From Sphingopyxis sp. JAI128 (GTDB lineage: Bacteria > Pseudomonadota > Alphaproteobacteria > Sphingomonadales > Sphingomonadaceae), in contig NZ_JACHDA010000008.1 of the NCBI RefSeq assembly GCF_014207235.1, positions 124,001-188,000 of the forward strand: a stretch of DNA of 64,000 nucleotides. Reading direction: 5' to 3'. The notes beneath the pieces are model-generated. The model saw only the letters and a program-made list of their open reading frames with translations, was not told where the DNA came from and made no database searches. Position numbers and translations under genes: made by a program. Positions 25,551 to 35,027 of this stretch are shown here, piece after piece; positions within the stretch are counted from its first letter, which is position 1; every line of letters starts with the position of its first letter.

Positions 25551-27356
25551 ATGACAGACAATAATTCCAACGAGCGGCCAAAGCTTCGTTCGCGCGCCTG
25601 GTTCGACGACCCGGCCAACGCCGACATGACCGCGCTCTATCTTGAGCGGTATATGAACTTCGGCCTGTCGCTCGAGGAACTCCAGTCGGGCAAGCCGATC
25701 ATCGGCATCGCGCAGACGGGCAGCGACCTGTCGCCCTGCAACCGTCATCACATCACGCTCGCCGAACGCGTTCGCGAGGGTGTGCGCGAGGCGGGCGGCA
25801 TCGTGATCGAGTTTCCGGTCCACCCGATCCAGGAAACCGGCAAGCGGCCCACCGCCGGGCTCGACCGCAATCTCGCCTATATCGCGCTGGTCGAGGTGCT
25901 GTTCGGCTATCCGCTCGACGGCGTCGTGCTGACCATCGGCTGCGACAAGACGACCCCGGCCTGCCTGATGGCGGCGGCGACGGTCAACATTCCCGCGATC
26001 GCCCTGTCGGTCGGCCCAATGCTCAACGGCTGGCACAAGGGCGAGCGCACGGGATCGGGCACGATCGTGTGGAAGGCGCGCGAACTGCTGGCAGCAGGCG
26101 AGATCGACTATAAGGGTTTCATCAAGCTCGTCGCCTCCTCCGCGCCGTCGACCGGTTATTGCAACACCATGGGCACCGCGACGACGATGAACTCGCTAGC
26201 CGAGGCGCTGGGCATGTCGCTGCCGGGATCGGCGGCGATCCCCGCACCCTATCGCGACCGGCAGGAATGCGCCTATCGCACCGGCCTCCAGATCGTCGAG
26301 ATGGTTGCGGCCGACCGCAAACCGAGCGACGTGATGACGCGCGAGGCCTTCATCAACGCGATCCGCGTCAATTCCGCGATCGGCGGCTCGACCAACGCGC
26401 CCATTCACCTCAACGCCATCGCGCGCCATCTGGGGATCGAATTGTCGGTCGACGACTGGCAGACGTTCGGCCGCGAAGTTCCGTTGCTCGTCAATCTTCA
26501 GCCCGCGGGCGAATATCTGGGCGAGGATTATTACCGCGCGGGCGGCGTGCCCGCCGTTGTCGCCGAACTGATGAAACAGGGATTGATCGAGGAACGCGCA
26601 CTCACCGTCAACGGGCGGACCATCGGCGAGAATTGCCATGAAGCAGAGATCGAGGACGAGCGCGTGATCCGCCGGTTCGATCAGCCGCTGAAGCCCGCTG
26701 CCGGTTTCTCCGTGCTGCGCGGCAACCTGTTTGACAGCGCCATCATGAAGCTATCGGTGATCTCGCCCGAATTCCGTGAGCGTTACCTGTCCAACCCCGA
26801 CGACCCCGATGCGTTCGAAGGGCCGGTGGTCGTGTTCGACGGCCCCGAGGACTATCACGACCGCATCGACGATCCGGCGCTCGGGATCGATGCGAGCACA
26901 TTGTTGATCATGCGCGGGGCGGGACCGGTCGGCTATCCAGGCGCGGCCGAGGTCGTGAACATGCGGCCCCCGGCGTATCTCATCAAGGCAGGCATCCATG
27001 CCCTTCCCTGCATCGGCGACGGGCGGCAGTCCGGCACCTCGGGTAGTCCGTCCATCCTCAATGCCTCCCCCGAAGCGGCAATGAACGGCGGCCTCGCGCT
27101 GCTGAAAACGGGCGACCGGGTTCGCATCGACCTGCGGAAGGGCGAGGCCAATATGCTGATCTCCGACGAAGAACTGGCGCGGCGGCGGGCGGAGCTCGAG
27201 GCCGCGGGCGGCTATTCCTATCCGGCCCACCAGACGCCGTGGCAGGAAATGCAGCGCGCCGTTGTCGGTCAGGTCGAAACCGGCGCGGTGCTCGAAACGG
27301 CGGTCAAATATCAGCGGCTGGCCCAGACCGTCGGCGTACCAAGGCACAATCACTAA
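25551..27356 (+). CDS. IlvD/Edd-family sugar-acid dehydratase (pentonate/galactonate type)
   Basis: Iron-sulfur dehydratase turning an aldonate into 2-keto-3-deoxyaldonate. The 601 residues match the pentonate-dehydratase clade: [51 protein letters not shown] and [20 protein letters not shown]. These provide three Cys for a cluster, plus [16 protein letters not shown]. The N-terminal wording is very close to L-arabonate dehydratases, but xylonate and galactonate enzymes of this family look alike. It is the only aldonate dehydratase in the window, while three oxidative routes (arabinose, xylose, galactose) need one. A promiscuous enzyme is possible. Ends before a strong terminator. Confidence 0.9.
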   Translation: MTDNNSNERPKLRSRAWFDDPANADMTALYLERYMNFGLSLEELQSGKPIIGIAQTGSDLSPCNRHHITLAERVREGVREAGGIVIEFPVHPIQETGKRPTAGLDRNLAYIALVEVLFGYPLDGVVLTIGCDKTTPACLMAAATVNIPAIALSVGPMLNGWHKGERTGSGTIVWKARELLAAGEIDYKGFIKLVASSAPSTGYCNTMGTATTMNSLAEALGMSLPGSAAIPAPYRDRQECAYRTGLQIVEMVAADRKPSDVMTREAFINAIRVNSAIGGSTNAPIHLNAIARHLGIELSVDDWQTFGREVPLLVNLQPAGEYLGEDYYRAGGVPAVVAELMKQGLIEERALTVNGRTIGENCHEAEIEDERVIRRFDQPLKPAAGFSVLRGNLFDSAIMKLSVISPEFRERYLSNPDDPDAFEGPVVVFDGPEDYHDRIDDPALGIDASTLLIMRGAGPVGYPGAAEVVNMRPPAYLIKAGIHALPCIGDGRQSGTSGSPSILNASPEAAMNGGLALLKTGDRVRIDLRKGEANMLISDEELARRRAELEAAGGYSYPAHQTPWQEMQRAVVGQVETGAVLETAVKYQRLAQTVGVPRHNH

Positions 27357-27403
27357 AAGCGAACAGGCTCCCCCGTGCCGCATATGAAGGCGGCGATCAA
27401 ATA

Positions 27404-27435
27404 GGCCCGGCGAACAGATCGCCGGGCCCCCTTTT
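27404..27435 (+). terminator. Rho-independent terminator after the dehydratase gene
   Basis: GGCCCGGCGA (27404-27413) pairs perfectly with TCGCCGGGCC (27419-27428), loop ACAGA, followed by CCC and TTTT. It lies between convergent genes and ends the permease-to-dehydratase transcript. Confidence 0.85.
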
Positions 27436-27507
27436 CTCTTGGGTATATCCGACACCAGCCACCCCGGTCGGGAGCGACACGCCCGGGGGGGCGCGGCTGG
27501 TTCGCGC

Positions 27508-29037
27508 TTATTCCACCATGACAACCGCGATCGACTTGGCAGGCAGGTCGAACGCCAGCTTACCGCCTGCCAGCTTGCCCGAATAGCTCGCCGGCTTGAT
27601 CGCATCGGGCTTTGTAAAGCTGTTGTGCGCGTCGATCGTCGTGCCGCTCAGCACCCTGCCCTTCGCCTTGCCGGTCAGGTTGGTGGTGACACGCGCCGCC
27701 TTGTCGGGATCGACATTCACGAGCGCCAGCCAGAGCTTGCCATCCGTTCCGCGCGCCGCCGACACATCGACCGAAGGAATGCTGACATCGCCCAGCACAT
27801 AATTCGGCCCCGTCGCGCGCGCCGGATACGGCGTCGCACCCTGAAAAGGCACATACATGTCGAACACATGATAGGTCGGGGTGAGGACCATTTTGTCCTT
27901 GTCGGTCAGTATCATCGCCTGAAGAACATTCACCATCTGCGCAATATTGGCGATCCGCACCCGGTCGGTATGGCGGTGGAAGATGTTGAGCGTCAGCGCG
28001 GCGACCTGCGCGTCGCGCAGGCTATTCTGCTGATAGAGGAAGCCTGGCGTCGATCCCGGTTCCTGATCGTACCAGGTGCCCCATTCGTCGACCGCGAGGA
28101 TCACCTTCTTTTCGGGATCATATTTGTCCATGATGACACTATGCCGCGTAACCAACTCATCCATCCGCAGCGCATTTTTGAGCGTGCTGGCCCATTCCGT
28201 TTCGGAAAAACCCGTCGCCTGCCCCTTCTTCGCCCAGTCCTTGGGAATGGTGTAATAATGGAGGCTGATCGCTTCCACCTGCGTCCCCGCGCGCTGCATC
28301 AGCACTTCGGTCCAGTTGTAATCATCGGCGTTCGCGCCGCTCGCGACCCGTACCGTACTTGGCGCATGCAGCCCGGCATAGGAGCTGAAACGGCGCGTCA
28401 GATCCGCCGCATATTCGACGCGCATCTGTCCGCCGCAGCCCCAGCTTTCGTTGCCGACGCCGACATATTTCACGGTCCAGGGCTTCTCGCGGCCATTGGC
28501 GCGGCGCTCCTGCGCCAACGCGGAAGAACCGTCGGCCGTCATATATTCCAGCCACCGCGCCATCTCGCGGGGCGTACCCGATCCCATATTGGCGGCGACA
28601 TAGGCGTCGGCGCCGATCAGTTCGGCAAAATCAAGGAATTCATGGGTGCCAAAGGCATTGCTTTCGGGCACCCCGCCCCAGAATTTGTTCAATCGCACCG
28701 GGCGCTTGTCGCGCGGGCCGATGCCGTCGCGCCAGTCATAATCGTCGGCAAAGCAGCCGCCGGGCCAGCGCACCATCGGCACCTTGATCTTGCGAAGCGC
28801 CTCGACGACGTCGGTGCGATAACCCTTGGTATTGGGAATGCTTGAATCGGGACCGACCCAGATACCTTCGTAGATGCCGCGCCCCAGATGCTCGGCAAAA
28901 TGGCCATAGACGGCGCGCTCGATCTTCGGTCCCGGCTTGCTGGTGTCGATGGTCACGTTCACATCGACCTGCGCCTGCGCGCCGGAAGCCATGAGCATGG
29001 CGGACGCCGCCAACAGCGCGCGATTCAATAGCTTCAC
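27508..29037 (-). CDS. GH51 alpha-L-arabinofuranosidase, exported
   Basis: Retaining enzyme that frees L-arabinose from arabinan or arabino-oligosaccharides. It has 509 residues, with a signal peptide ending at SGAQA-QVD, unusual in that many GH51 enzymes are cytoplasmic. Motifs are [49 protein letters not shown], acid/base Glu in [12 protein letters not shown], and nucleophile Glu in [12 protein letters not shown]-terminal beta-sandwich follows. The GTG start at 29037 follows GGGAGAGGGAAGA. Last gene of the arabinose operon, 25 bp after the dehydrogenase, so release and oxidation of arabinose are co-expressed. Confidence 0.93.
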   Translation of the reverse strand: MKLLNRALLAASAMLMASGAQAQVDVNVTIDTSKPGPKIERAVYGHFAEHLGRGIYEGIWVGPDSSIPNTKGYRTDVVEALRKIKVPMVRWPGGCFADDYDWRDGIGPRDKRPVRLNKFWGGVPESNAFGTHEFLDFAELIGADAYVAANMGSGTPREMARWLEYMTADGSSALAQERRANGREKPWTVKYVGVGNESWGCGGQMRVEYAADLTRRFSSYAGLHAPSTVRVASGANADDYNWTEVLMQRAGTQVEAISLHYYTIPKDWAKKGQATGFSETEWASTLKNALRMDELVTRHSVIMDKYDPEKKVILAVDEWGTWYDQEPGSTPGFLYQQNSLRDAQVAALTLNIFHRHTDRVRIANIAQMVNVLQAMILTDKDKMVLTPTYHVFDMYVPFQGATPYPARATGPNYVLGDVSIPSVDVSAARGTDGKLWLALVNVDPDKAARVTTNLTGKAKGRVLSGTTIDAHNSFTKPDAIKPASYSGKLAGGKLAFDLPAKSIAVVMVE

Positions 29038-29062
29038 TCTTCCCTCTCCCTCATTATCGTTT

Positions 29063-29986
29063 TCACGTCCATTCGAACGGCTCGACGGCGACACGCCGGC
29101 CCAACAGAAAGGCATCCGCCACCAGGCGGAAGGGGGTCAGATCGATATCGCGACGCCCTTCGGCGATGAGCTGCGCGAAATGGCGATAGATCCGCGGATA
29201 CTCGCCTTCATCGCCGACATCGACCGCTGCGCCGTCGATCGCCATGCGCGACGCGCCGTCGGCCAGGGTGAGCAGGCCGCGATCGGTTTCTATGTCGATC
29301 GTCCAGGTCTGCGGACCGCGCTGGTCGAAATCGAAGGCGACATGAACCGGGACACCGCCGCTGTCGAGGCGCAGGTCGGCGGCGATCGGCGCCTGCCGGT
29401 TCGAGGGGAAGCGCAGTTCCGCCTGCTCGAGCATCAAAGTGTCGGGCAGCAGCCGGGTGATCACCGACAGGGCGTTAATGCCGGGGTCGAACACGCCGAT
29501 GCCCGGTTCCCAGATCCACTCCTGCCCCGGATGCCACACGCGGACGTCTTCCTTCCAGTTGATCGTGACCTTATGGATCGTCCGGTCGCTCAACCATGCG
29601 AGCGCAGGGTCGACCGCAGCGGCGGCACGCGAGTGCCAGGACGCGAAAAACGTCCGGCCAGCCTCGGCCGCCATGCCTGCAAACGCTTCCGCTTCGTTCA
29701 ATGTCGCCGCCGGGGGCTTTTCGATCATGACATGCAGCCCATGTGCCAGCGCCTGCTCGACAAGCGCGAGCCGTCCACGCGGCGGCGTGCAGATCGAAAT
29801 GGCCCTCACTTGCGGCATGGCTGCCATCATCGCGCCAATGGTCCGGAAGGCCGGCACGCCCTGCGGAGGCTCATGGCCCGTCACCGCGGCGACCAGTTCG
29901 AAATCGGTGCTCGCCGCCAGCGTCGGGACATGCTGATCGCGGGCGATCTTGCCGATCCCGGCAAGCGCTATCGGCAGCGCGCTCAT
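29063..29986 (-). CDS. L-arabinose / D-galactose 1-dehydrogenase (Gfo/Idh/MocA family)
   Basis: NAD(P)-dependent oxidation of the sugar to its lactone, first step of the oxidative route. The 307 residues start with the Rossmann segment [70 protein letters not shown] and [18 protein letters not shown] follow. The EKPP and WKEDVRxWHPGQ strings are diagnostic of the arabinose/galactose dehydrogenase group known from Azospirillum and pseudomonads, whose members accept both sugars. ATGA overlap with the AraD1 gene. In this locus it could serve arabinose (with AraD1 and semialdehyde dehydrogenase) and galactose (with DgoK and DgoA). Confidence 0.9.
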   Translation of the reverse strand: MSALPIALAGIGKIARDQHVPTLAASTDFELVAAVTGHEPPQGVPAFRTIGAMMAAMPQVRAISICTPPRGRLALVEQALAHGLHVMIEKPPAATLNEAEAFAGMAAEAGRTFFASWHSRAAAAVDPALAWLSDRTIHKVTINWKEDVRVWHPGQEWIWEPGIGVFDPGINALSVITRLLPDTLMLEQAELRFPSNRQAPIAADLRLDSGGVPVHVAFDFDQRGPQTWTIDIETDRGLLTLADGASRMAIDGAAVDVGDEGEYPRIYRHFAQLIAEGRRDIDLTPFRLVADAFLLGRRVAVEPFEWT

Positions 29987-30978
29987 AGCGGCAAAACGCT
30001 GGTTTGCGCGGGTGCGGCCCGGCCAAGCGGGTTGCGCAGCGGCAGAGAGAAGGGCGCAGCCGAAATCTCGAATATATCGCCGTCGATCAGTGATACATCG
30101 TCACTGAAGGACAGAGTTGCGGTCCCGAAGAAATGGACATGAATGTCGCCGGGGCGACGGAACAGGCCATATTTGAAATGATGATATTCCAGATTGGCGA
30201 TGGAATGGGCCATGTTGAGTTCGCCCGTGACGAAGGGCTTTTCCCATAGCGTATCGCCATTGCGAACAATGCGGCTGACGCCCTGCACATCGTCCGGCAG
30301 CGGGCCGGTCAGCAATTCGGGGCCAATCGCTGCCTGACGCAATTTGGAATGGGCAAGCCACAGATAATTGCCCCGCTCCGTCACATGGTCCGAAAATTCA
30401 TTGGCCAGAGCGAAACCGAGACGTCGCGGCACCCCATCGCCGTCGATCAGATAGATGCCCGCAATCTCCGGCTCCTCGCCTCCGTCGAGCGCGAAGTCGG
30501 GGGAGAGGAGCGGCGCACCGGGTGGCACCAGGCAGCTGCCGTCGCCCTTGTAGAACCATTCGGGCTGGGCTCCGGGTCGGCCGTCGGCCGGTTTGCCACC
30601 CTCGACACCCATCTGGAACATGCGCAGCGAGTCGGTCGTCGCGCCGTCGGCGGCCGCCTTGTGCATCTTGTCGCGCCCCTCGGCTGAGCCCAGATGAGTC
30701 AGGCCGGTGCCGGTGAGGTAGAGGTGGGCCGGATCGGGATGGTCGATCGGCGGCAGGATACGCCCTTCTTCCAACGCCTGGCCGAGGTCCACCGCCACGC
30801 CCTTCCGCGCCAGCGCGGCGTCGGGGAGCGATACACCGTCCGCCAGTGCCAGCCGCGCCAATTCATAGCTGGTGGGCACGCCGTTCACTTCGAATGGCGC
30901 GCCCTGACCATCGCAGGCCGAAAGGGTTCGTCGGCCGTCGGCCATGCGCAGTTGCACCAATCGCAATGCCATCGTCAT
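29983..30978 (-). CDS. L-2-keto-3-deoxyarabinonate dehydratase, GguC/AraD1-type FAH-fold enzyme
   Basis: Converts L-2-keto-3-deoxyarabinonate to 2-oxoglutarate semialdehyde. The 331 residues match the GguC/AraD1 family of the fumarylacetoacetate-hydrolase fold: RLVQLRMADGRRTLS near the start, HLYLTGTGLTHLGSA, KMHKAAAD, QPEWFYKGDG, GEEPEIAGIYLI, LGFALANEFSDHVTERGNYLWLAHSKLR and DIHVHFFGTATLSF. The paired Glu residues in GEEPEIAG are likely metal ligands of this fold. Second gene of a four-gene operon, 22 bp after the semialdehyde dehydrogenase. This enzyme is different from the XylX-like dehydratase at 35028, which belongs to the xylose branch. Confidence 0.87.
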   Translation of the reverse strand: MTMALRLVQLRMADGRRTLSACDGQGAPFEVNGVPTSYELARLALADGVSLPDAALARKGVAVDLGQALEEGRILPPIDHPDPAHLYLTGTGLTHLGSAEGRDKMHKAAADGATTDSLRMFQMGVEGGKPADGRPGAQPEWFYKGDGSCLVPPGAPLLSPDFALDGGEEPEIAGIYLIDGDGVPRRLGFALANEFSDHVTERGNYLWLAHSKLRQAAIGPELLTGPLPDDVQGVSRIVRNGDTLWEKPFVTGELNMAHSIANLEYHHFKYGLFRRPGDIHVHFFGTATLSFSDDVSLIDGDIFEISAAPFSLPLRNPLGRAAPAQTSVLPL

Positions 30979-31000
30979 TATCCCGCGATCCCGTCCTGTT

Positions 31001-32578
31001 TCATTCGGCCATAAGCCGGCCGTCCAGCCGGTGCGGAAGGCCTTGCTGCGCCCCCGGTTTCAGCACATCGGGCAGCAGGCTAGCCGGGAAGTCCTGATAG
31101 CAGACCGGGCGCAGGAACCGCTCGATCGCGCGCGTGCCCACCGAAGTACTGCGGCCGTCGGACGTCGCGGGAAACGGACCACCATGCACCATCGCGTGGC
31201 AAACCTCGACGCCGGTCGGCCAGCCATTTGCGATCAGGCGCCCGGCCTTCTCTTCGAGCAGCGGCACGAGACGAGCGACCAGGGGCTCGTCGGCCGCGGC
31301 GAAATGGACCGTCGCGGTGAGTTGCCCTTCCAGCCCCGCGACGACCCGCGCCAGCGCCGCCTCGTCAGCGCAGCGGACAAGGACGGACGACGCGCCGAAC
31401 ACTTCCTGCGACACATGCTCATCGGTCAGGAAGTCATCGGCCAAGATCGAAAACAGCGCCGCCTGCCCCTGATGCGGGCCCTGCGCGTCCTTGCCGCGCG
31501 CGAGCGCGGCGACACGGGCATTGCCGATCAATTGCCCGACACCCTTTTCATAAGCGGCATGGATCGCCGGCGTCAGCATCGTCGCGGCAGACGCTTCGGT
31601 GACGGCCTGCGTGGCCGCGGCCACGAAACGGTCGAGCGCCGGTCCTTCCAATCCAAGAACGAGGCCGGGGTTGGTGCAGAATTGGCCCGCACCCATCGTA
31701 AGCGACGCCACATAGGCCGCACCGAGCGCCTCGGCCTTCTCCTCCAGCATCGCCGGCATCAGCAGGACGGGGTTGATCGCACTCATTTCCGCATAAACGG
31801 GAATCGGAACGGGACGCCGGGCAGCGATATTCATGAGGGCGAGCCCCCCCGCCCGCGAACCGGTAAAGCCAACCGCGCGAATCCGAGGGTCGGCCACAAG
31901 CGCCGCGCCAACATCGTTCGATACCGCATTCAGCAGCGAGAAAACGCCCTCGGGCAGGCCCGAGGCAGCCACCGCGCCAGCGATGGCGCCCGCCACCAGT
32001 TCCGACGTCCCGGGATGCGCCGGATGCCCCTTCACGACCACCGGACAGCCCGCCGCCAGCGCGGAGGCCGTGTCTCCCCCCGCCACCGAGAAGGCGAGCG
32101 GGAAATTCGACGCGCCGAACACTGCCACCGGGCCGAGCGGGACGTTACGCGAGCGCAGGTCGGATCTCGGCAAGGGCTGCCGGTCGGGTATCGCGGGATC
32201 GACGCGCAGCCCCAGCCAGCCCCCGTCGCGCACCTCTGCGGCGAACAGACGGAGTTGCCCCACCGTCCGGCCGCGTTCGCCGGCAAGCCGGGCGAGCGGC
32301 AGGCCGGTCTCAAGATGTGCACGCTCCAGCAGTTCATCGCCGAGCCGTTCGATATTGTCCGCGATCGCCTCGAGGAAAGCCGCGCGGTCGGAAAGCGGCC
32401 GCGTCGCATAGTCCCTCGACGCCGCCTCGGCGAGCACGCAGGCCCGACTCACATGCTCCGGATTCGCGGCGCCGAACGGGGGCTCCAGCGGATGGCCCGT
32501 TTCGGCCTCTATCCCGCGAAAATGCTCGCCAGCGGCGACGCGCCCCTGTCCGATGAAGAGTTCGCCGGTAAGTGTCAC
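31001..32578 (-). CDS. 2-oxoglutarate semialdehyde dehydrogenase (aldehyde dehydrogenase family)
   Basis: Last step of the Weimberg-type routes, giving 2-oxoglutarate for the citric-acid cycle. The 525 residues show the KGSADH subgroup pattern: N-terminal [60 protein letters not shown] for cofactor binding, [11 protein letters not shown], catalytic Glu in [11 protein letters not shown], catalytic Cys in [10 protein letters not shown], and [15 protein letters not shown] 32578 has GGGAG six nt upstream. First gene of the arabinose operon, with a motif A site 37 bp upstream. It is the only such dehydrogenase in the window, so the xylose branch must share it. Confidence 0.9.
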   Translation of the reverse strand: MTLTGELFIGQGRVAAGEHFRGIEAETGHPLEPPFGAANPEHVSRACVLAEAASRDYATRPLSDRAAFLEAIADNIERLGDELLERAHLETGLPLARLAGERGRTVGQLRLFAAEVRDGGWLGLRVDPAIPDRQPLPRSDLRSRNVPLGPVAVFGASNFPLAFSVAGGDTASALAAGCPVVVKGHPAHPGTSELVAGAIAGAVAASGLPEGVFSLLNAVSNDVGAALVADPRIRAVGFTGSRAGGLALMNIAARRPVPIPVYAEMSAINPVLLMPAMLEEKAEALGAAYVASLTMGAGQFCTNPGLVLGLEGPALDRFVAAATQAVTEASAATMLTPAIHAAYEKGVGQLIGNARVAALARGKDAQGPHQGQAALFSILADDFLTDEHVSQEVFGASSVLVRCADEAALARVVAGLEGQLTATVHFAAADEPLVARLVPLLEEKAGRLIANGWPTGVEVCHAMVHGGPFPATSDGRSTSVGTRAIERFLRPVCYQDFPASLLPDVLKPGAQQGLPHRLDGRLMAE

Positions 32579-32614
32579 ATTCGTCTCCCAGAGGTGTTTA
32601 CGACCGCCGGGATA

Positions 32615-32630
32615 ATAACTCAGACATTAT
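32615..32630 (-). promoter_or_regulatory. Motif A site (arabinose operon promoter)
   Basis: AATAACTCAGACATTA, reverse complement TAATGTCTGAGTTATT, 37 bp before the GTG start of the semialdehyde dehydrogenase and just downstream of the GntR gene. Confidence 0.75.
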
Positions 32631-32696
32631 AATGCAAGCCGCGACGCGCCCTTATCTGCGCATTCCTGCCACAATCGTAGCCGGTCCAATCCAGGG

Positions 32697-33455
32697 TCAG
32701 GGCGCGGACGCGGCCATCAGCGCGCCGCGCGTGTCGTGGAAAGCCATGTTGACCAGGTCGGTCATTGCGGCACGCGACGCCTCGGAATCGCCCGCCGCCA
32801 CGGCATCGAACACCCGGCGATGGTCGGGAATGGGATCGCGCCGCAGGGGCGCGTGGCGCTGCTTGAACACCGTCGTCCAAGCGACCGCCGCGCCCACGCC
32901 GCTGGTGAGAGTAATCAGGAAAGGATTACCCGACGCCTCGAGTAGCGCGGCGTGAAAATCCTGGTCGGCCTGGCGACCTGCCTCGGTCGCCAGCGTATGT
33001 TCTTTCATGGCTTCCAGCGCCTTGTCCATCCGGGCAACATGATCGTCGGCTCGCCGTTTCGCGGCCAGCGCCGCCGCCTCCGGCTCGACGACGCGGCGCA
33101 ATTCGAAGAGACTTTCCAAAAGGCTGTCGCTGGGTTCCAGTTCGAAAATCCATTGCAGCACATCGGGATCGAGCATGTGCCATTTAAAACGCGCACTGAC
33201 CTTCGTCCCTGTCTTCGGCCGCGATTCCACCAAACCCTTCGCGGACAATATCCGGAGCGCCTCGCGATAGGCCGTGCGCGAGATCTTGAGCCGCTCGCTC
33301 GCCTCGATTTCGCCCAGCAGCAATTCGCCGGGCGAATAACGCCCCGATACGATCGCGATGCCAAGATCGCGGGCCACCGACCCGTGGATGCGCAGACGCT
33401 TGCCATCCGGGGCGGGATGAAAGCCTTTCGATGCAGTCAGATCGTCCATACTCAT
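32697..33455 (-). CDS. GntR-family regulator, FadR/FCD subfamily
   Basis: DNA-binding regulator of 252 residues. The winged helix at ~20-90 has RDLGIAIVSGRYSPGELL, SERLKISRTAYREALRIL and KGLVESRPKTGTKV. The FCD effector domain at ~110-250 has LFELRRVVEPEAAALAAKR, QADQDFHAALLEASGNPFL and HRRVFDAVAAGDSEAS, with Asp/His residues typical of the metal-containing FCD pocket. It lies directly upstream of the arabinose operon on the same strand, and a motif A site lies 77 bp before its start. That makes it the best candidate to bind motif A across the window. The effector could be a sugar acid or lactone of arabinose or galactose; this is inferred. Confidence 0.9.
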   Translation of the reverse strand: MSMDDLTASKGFHPAPDGKRLRIHGSVARDLGIAIVSGRYSPGELLLGEIEASERLKISRTAYREALRILSAKGLVESRPKTGTKVSARFKWHMLDPDVLQWIFELEPSDSLLESLFELRRVVEPEAAALAAKRRADDHVARMDKALEAMKEHTLATEAGRQADQDFHAALLEASGNPFLITLTSGVGAAVAWTTVFKQRHAPLRRDPIPDHRRVFDAVAAGDSEASRAAMTDLVNMAFHDTRGALMAASAP

Positions 33456-33531
33456 AGCTTAACGCCCTTCCATGCCGAGGCAAAGCCCCGCGCCGTCGTA
33501 ACAAAAGGCTTGATACCATCCACCCGATCAA

Positions 33532-33547
33532 TTTTGTATGAGAAATA
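33532..33547 (+). promoter_or_regulatory. Motif A site (GntR / antiporter intergenic region)
   Basis: TTTTGTATGAGAAATA; the core TGTATGAG is kept and GTA is replaced by GAA. It is placed for autoregulation of the GntR gene and possible control of the antiporter. Confidence 0.65.
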
Positions 33548-33642
33548 ACGAGCCGATTCGAAGCCCGGCCGACAGGAGCGACGCCTTCGGCGGCAAGCTA
33601 TCGGCAATGGGTCGAGCGAATGGCTTGAGTAAGGGGGCGCGC

Positions 33643-34857
33643 GTGCACGGGACCATGTCGACAACGGAAGTCTTCCTTATCGCGCTGCTGATCATTTTCT
33701 CTGTCCCTTATCTCGTCTGGCGCCTGACCCGAATCGATTATTACGCGCCACTTGTCGTCATGCAGATCATCGGCGGAGTGGTACTGGGGCCCGGCGTGCT
33801 CGGCGCCGCCTTCCCCGACTATTATGCCTTCGTATTTCACCCCGAGGTCGTGGCGACGCTTAATGGCATCGCTTGGTGGGGGGTGATGATTTTCGTATGG
33901 ATCGCGGGCCTTGAGCTCGACCTGAAAGATGCATGGCAACGCCGGATGGAAACGGGAGTGACCGCCGGGCTGGCGCTGATCGTCCCGCTGATCTTCGGGT
34001 GCATGGCGGCGCTCGCCTTGCTCGCGCTTGACGAAGGTTGGGCCGGGCCGCGCGGCACGCGTTGGCAGGTCGTATTGGGCATCGGCATGGCGTGCGCCGT
34101 GACGGCGCTTCCCATCCTGGTCCTGCTTATGGAAAAGTTCGGAATCTTGAGAGACGCACTGGGGCAGCGCATCCTGCGCTATGCCAGCCTCGACGATATC
34201 GCCATCTGGGGCGTCCTGGCCCTGATCCTGCTGGACTGGGATCGCATCGGCCGGCAGGCCATATTTGTCGCGACCTTCGCTGCGGTGGCCTGGCTGGTCC
34301 GCAAGGTGACCCCGCGCCTGCCCGAGCGCGACCGCTGGTTCGGCGCGCTAATCTGGCTGGCCGCATGCGGTTTCGCCGCGGACTGGTGCGGGCTGCATTT
34401 CATGGTCGGCGCCTTCCTCGCGGGTGCCGTACTCGAAGCGGAGTGGTTCCATCAGGAGCGGATGGATCTTTTTCGCGACCATATCCTGCTTGCGATCATG
34501 CCGGTCTTTTTCCTCAGCACCGGGTTGAAGACGCAGTGGGACGTGGGCGGTGCCGCGGTATTCGGGGCCGCCACGCTGCTCCTGCTGGCCTCGGTCGGCG
34601 GCAAATTGCTCGGCCTGTGGTTCGCGGGCCGGATACTGAAATGGCCGAAGGGCGAAGCAAGCCTCATCGGCTGGCTGTTACAGACGAAGGCGCTCATCAT
34701 GATCATCTTTGCCAATATCCTGCTGGACCGGCAGATCATTTCGCCAGAAACCTTTACCGCCCTGCTCTTGATGGCAATCGCCAGCACCATGCTCACCATT
34801 CCGTTGGCAGCGCCTAAACTCCAACGATTGATCGCCGGGCAGACACGTACGTCCTGA
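33643..34857 (+). CDS. Kef/CPA2-type cation:proton antiporter, membrane domain only
   Basis: Integral membrane protein of ~404 residues with about 12 helices. QIIGGVVLGPGVLGAAFPDYY near the N-terminus and WWGVMIFVWIAGLELDLKDAW are standard for the Na+/H+ exchanger fold. GIGMACAVTALPIL and RYASLDDIAIWGVLALILL provide the conserved paired Asp. HFMVGAFLAGAVLE and ILLAIMPVFFLSTGLKTQW follow. The soluble nucleotide-binding (TrkA-N) domain of KefB/C is absent. The start is uncertain: GTG 33643 has AAGGGGG five nt upstream, ATG 33655 is close, ATG 33538 overlaps the motif A site. Its role among sugar genes is unclear; perhaps it balances pH or ions during acid-sugar production. Confidence 0.82.
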   Translation: MHGTMSTTEVFLIALLIIFSVPYLVWRLTRIDYYAPLVVMQIIGGVVLGPGVLGAAFPDYYAFVFHPEVVATLNGIAWWGVMIFVWIAGLELDLKDAWQRRMETGVTAGLALIVPLIFGCMAALALLALDEGWAGPRGTRWQVVLGIGMACAVTALPILVLLMEKFGILRDALGQRILRYASLDDIAIWGVLALILLDWDRIGRQAIFVATFAAVAWLVRKVTPRLPERDRWFGALIWLAACGFAADWCGLHFMVGAFLAGAVLEAEWFHQERMDLFRDHILLAIMPVFFLSTGLKTQWDVGGAAVFGAATLLLLASVGGKLLGLWFAGRILKWPKGEASLIGWLLQTKALIMIIFANILLDRQIISPETFTALLLMAIASTMLTIPLAAPKLQRLIAGQTRTS

Positions 34858-34961
34858 CCGTGCGTCGGATACGGAGGGCGCCGCAAGACGGGGCTCTAAC
34901 GTTCGCCCTCGGCCGCTAGCGCAGAGGGCAGAACCGCACCGGCGATACGGTCGAAATTCTC

Positions 34962-35001
34962 TTGACAAGCGCAACCTACGCGCGGAATGGTAGCGGTATC
35001 A
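34962..35001 (+). promoter_or_regulatory. Promoter and motif B operator of the xylose operon
   Basis: TTGACA at 34962-34967 is a good -35. The LacI-type palindrome TGGTAGCGGTATCA (34988-35001) covers the -10 region, a repressor position, and ends 26 bp before the XylX start. Confidence 0.75.
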
Positions 35002-35027
35002 TAACGTGCATTGAGAGAGGATTGCAG

